DNA of 42,580 nucleotides from Bacteroidales bacterium (GTDB taxonomy: Bacteria; Bacteroidota; Bacteroidia; Bacteroidales; Marinilabiliaceae): assembly GCA_017960905.1 (NCBI GenBank), contig JAGCYH010000033.1, positions 1 to 42,580 on the forward strand. The letters are read 5' to 3'. Position 1 is the stretch's first letter. Every line of letters starts with the position of its first letter. Below are positions 42,571 through 42,580 of the stretch, piece after piece. The position numbers and the translations under genes were made by a program. Under the pieces are notes generated by a model. That model had not been told where the DNA came from and ran no database searches. It saw nothing but the letters and a program-made list of their open reading frames with translations.

Positions 42571-42580
42571 CAAAAAGGCG

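Noticed and set aside
1..42580. CRISPR array
   Set aside because: No series of equal-length repeats with unique spacers was seen; repeated hairpins are single terminators.

Overview
The window looks like a chromosomal segment of a Bacteroidales bacterium (phylum Bacteroidota). The evidence is the many TAnnTTTG-type -7 promoter boxes, weak or absent Shine-Dalgarno sequences, type IX secretion-like C-terminal tails, a BtuG/BtuB surface vitamin B12 system, a one-piece sensor/AraC regulator with Reg_prop repeats, and ORF6N, PG0541-like and CarboxypepD_reg/outer-membrane-barrel families. Genus cannot be fixed from sequence alone; Muribaculaceae/Prevotellaceae-like gut bacteria are my best guess. 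No rRNA, tRNA, transposase, integrase or CRISPR array was recognised.

Layout. 1-2165: two secreted proteins (a sorting-tail protein and a two-repeat FISUMP-like protein) between two strong terminators. 2184-3593: two tandem FKBP prolyl isomerases. 3617-4722: an ORF6N/PLD-like gene enclosed by a perfect 52-bp direct repeat. 4771-7233: a stand-alone TrpB-like enzyme and a His-rich CDF metal exporter with a palindromic promoter. 7252-8256: a lipoprotein beta-propeller. 8379-13975: a cobalamin-riboswitch-controlled B12 uptake operon (btuB, btuG, two secreted proteins). 14033-17605: a large Reg_prop/Y_Y_Y/degenerate kinase/AraC regulator. 17684-20831: an AT-rich accessory island (DUF4417 protein, GGRGA-type candidate toxin, candidate immunity protein, HigA-ImmA/IrrE protein) bounded by a perfect 42-bp direct repeat that is itself a transcription terminator. 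20855-25229: divergent outer membrane barrel protein and Omp85/D15-like protein. 25315-27495: pyrBI with a leader ORF and an overlapping terminator hairpin (candidate attenuator), plus a flavin reductase. 27494-28106: HicAB. 28270-29550: glyA. 29814-33190: a small membrane protein translationally coupled to a large gluzincin/propeller/barrel protein. 33381-34790: a PurF paralogue lacking the catalytic Cys2. 34909-35823: solitary Mrr-like endonuclease. 35915-42465: a TetR-controlled RND efflux operon with a small PG0541-like accessory gene.

Main themes. The core genes serve nucleotide, one-carbon and cofactor metabolism and envelope transport. Two separate accessory insertions (ORF6N cassette and toxin-like island) each sit between long perfect direct repeats of what appears to be the host's own regulatory DNA: a promoter region in one case, a terminator in the other. 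The flanking host genes therefore keep an intact promoter or terminator on both sides. Together with the DUF4417/GGRGA gene trio, the pyrBI leader and the Cys-less PurF paralogue, these are the most notable observations.
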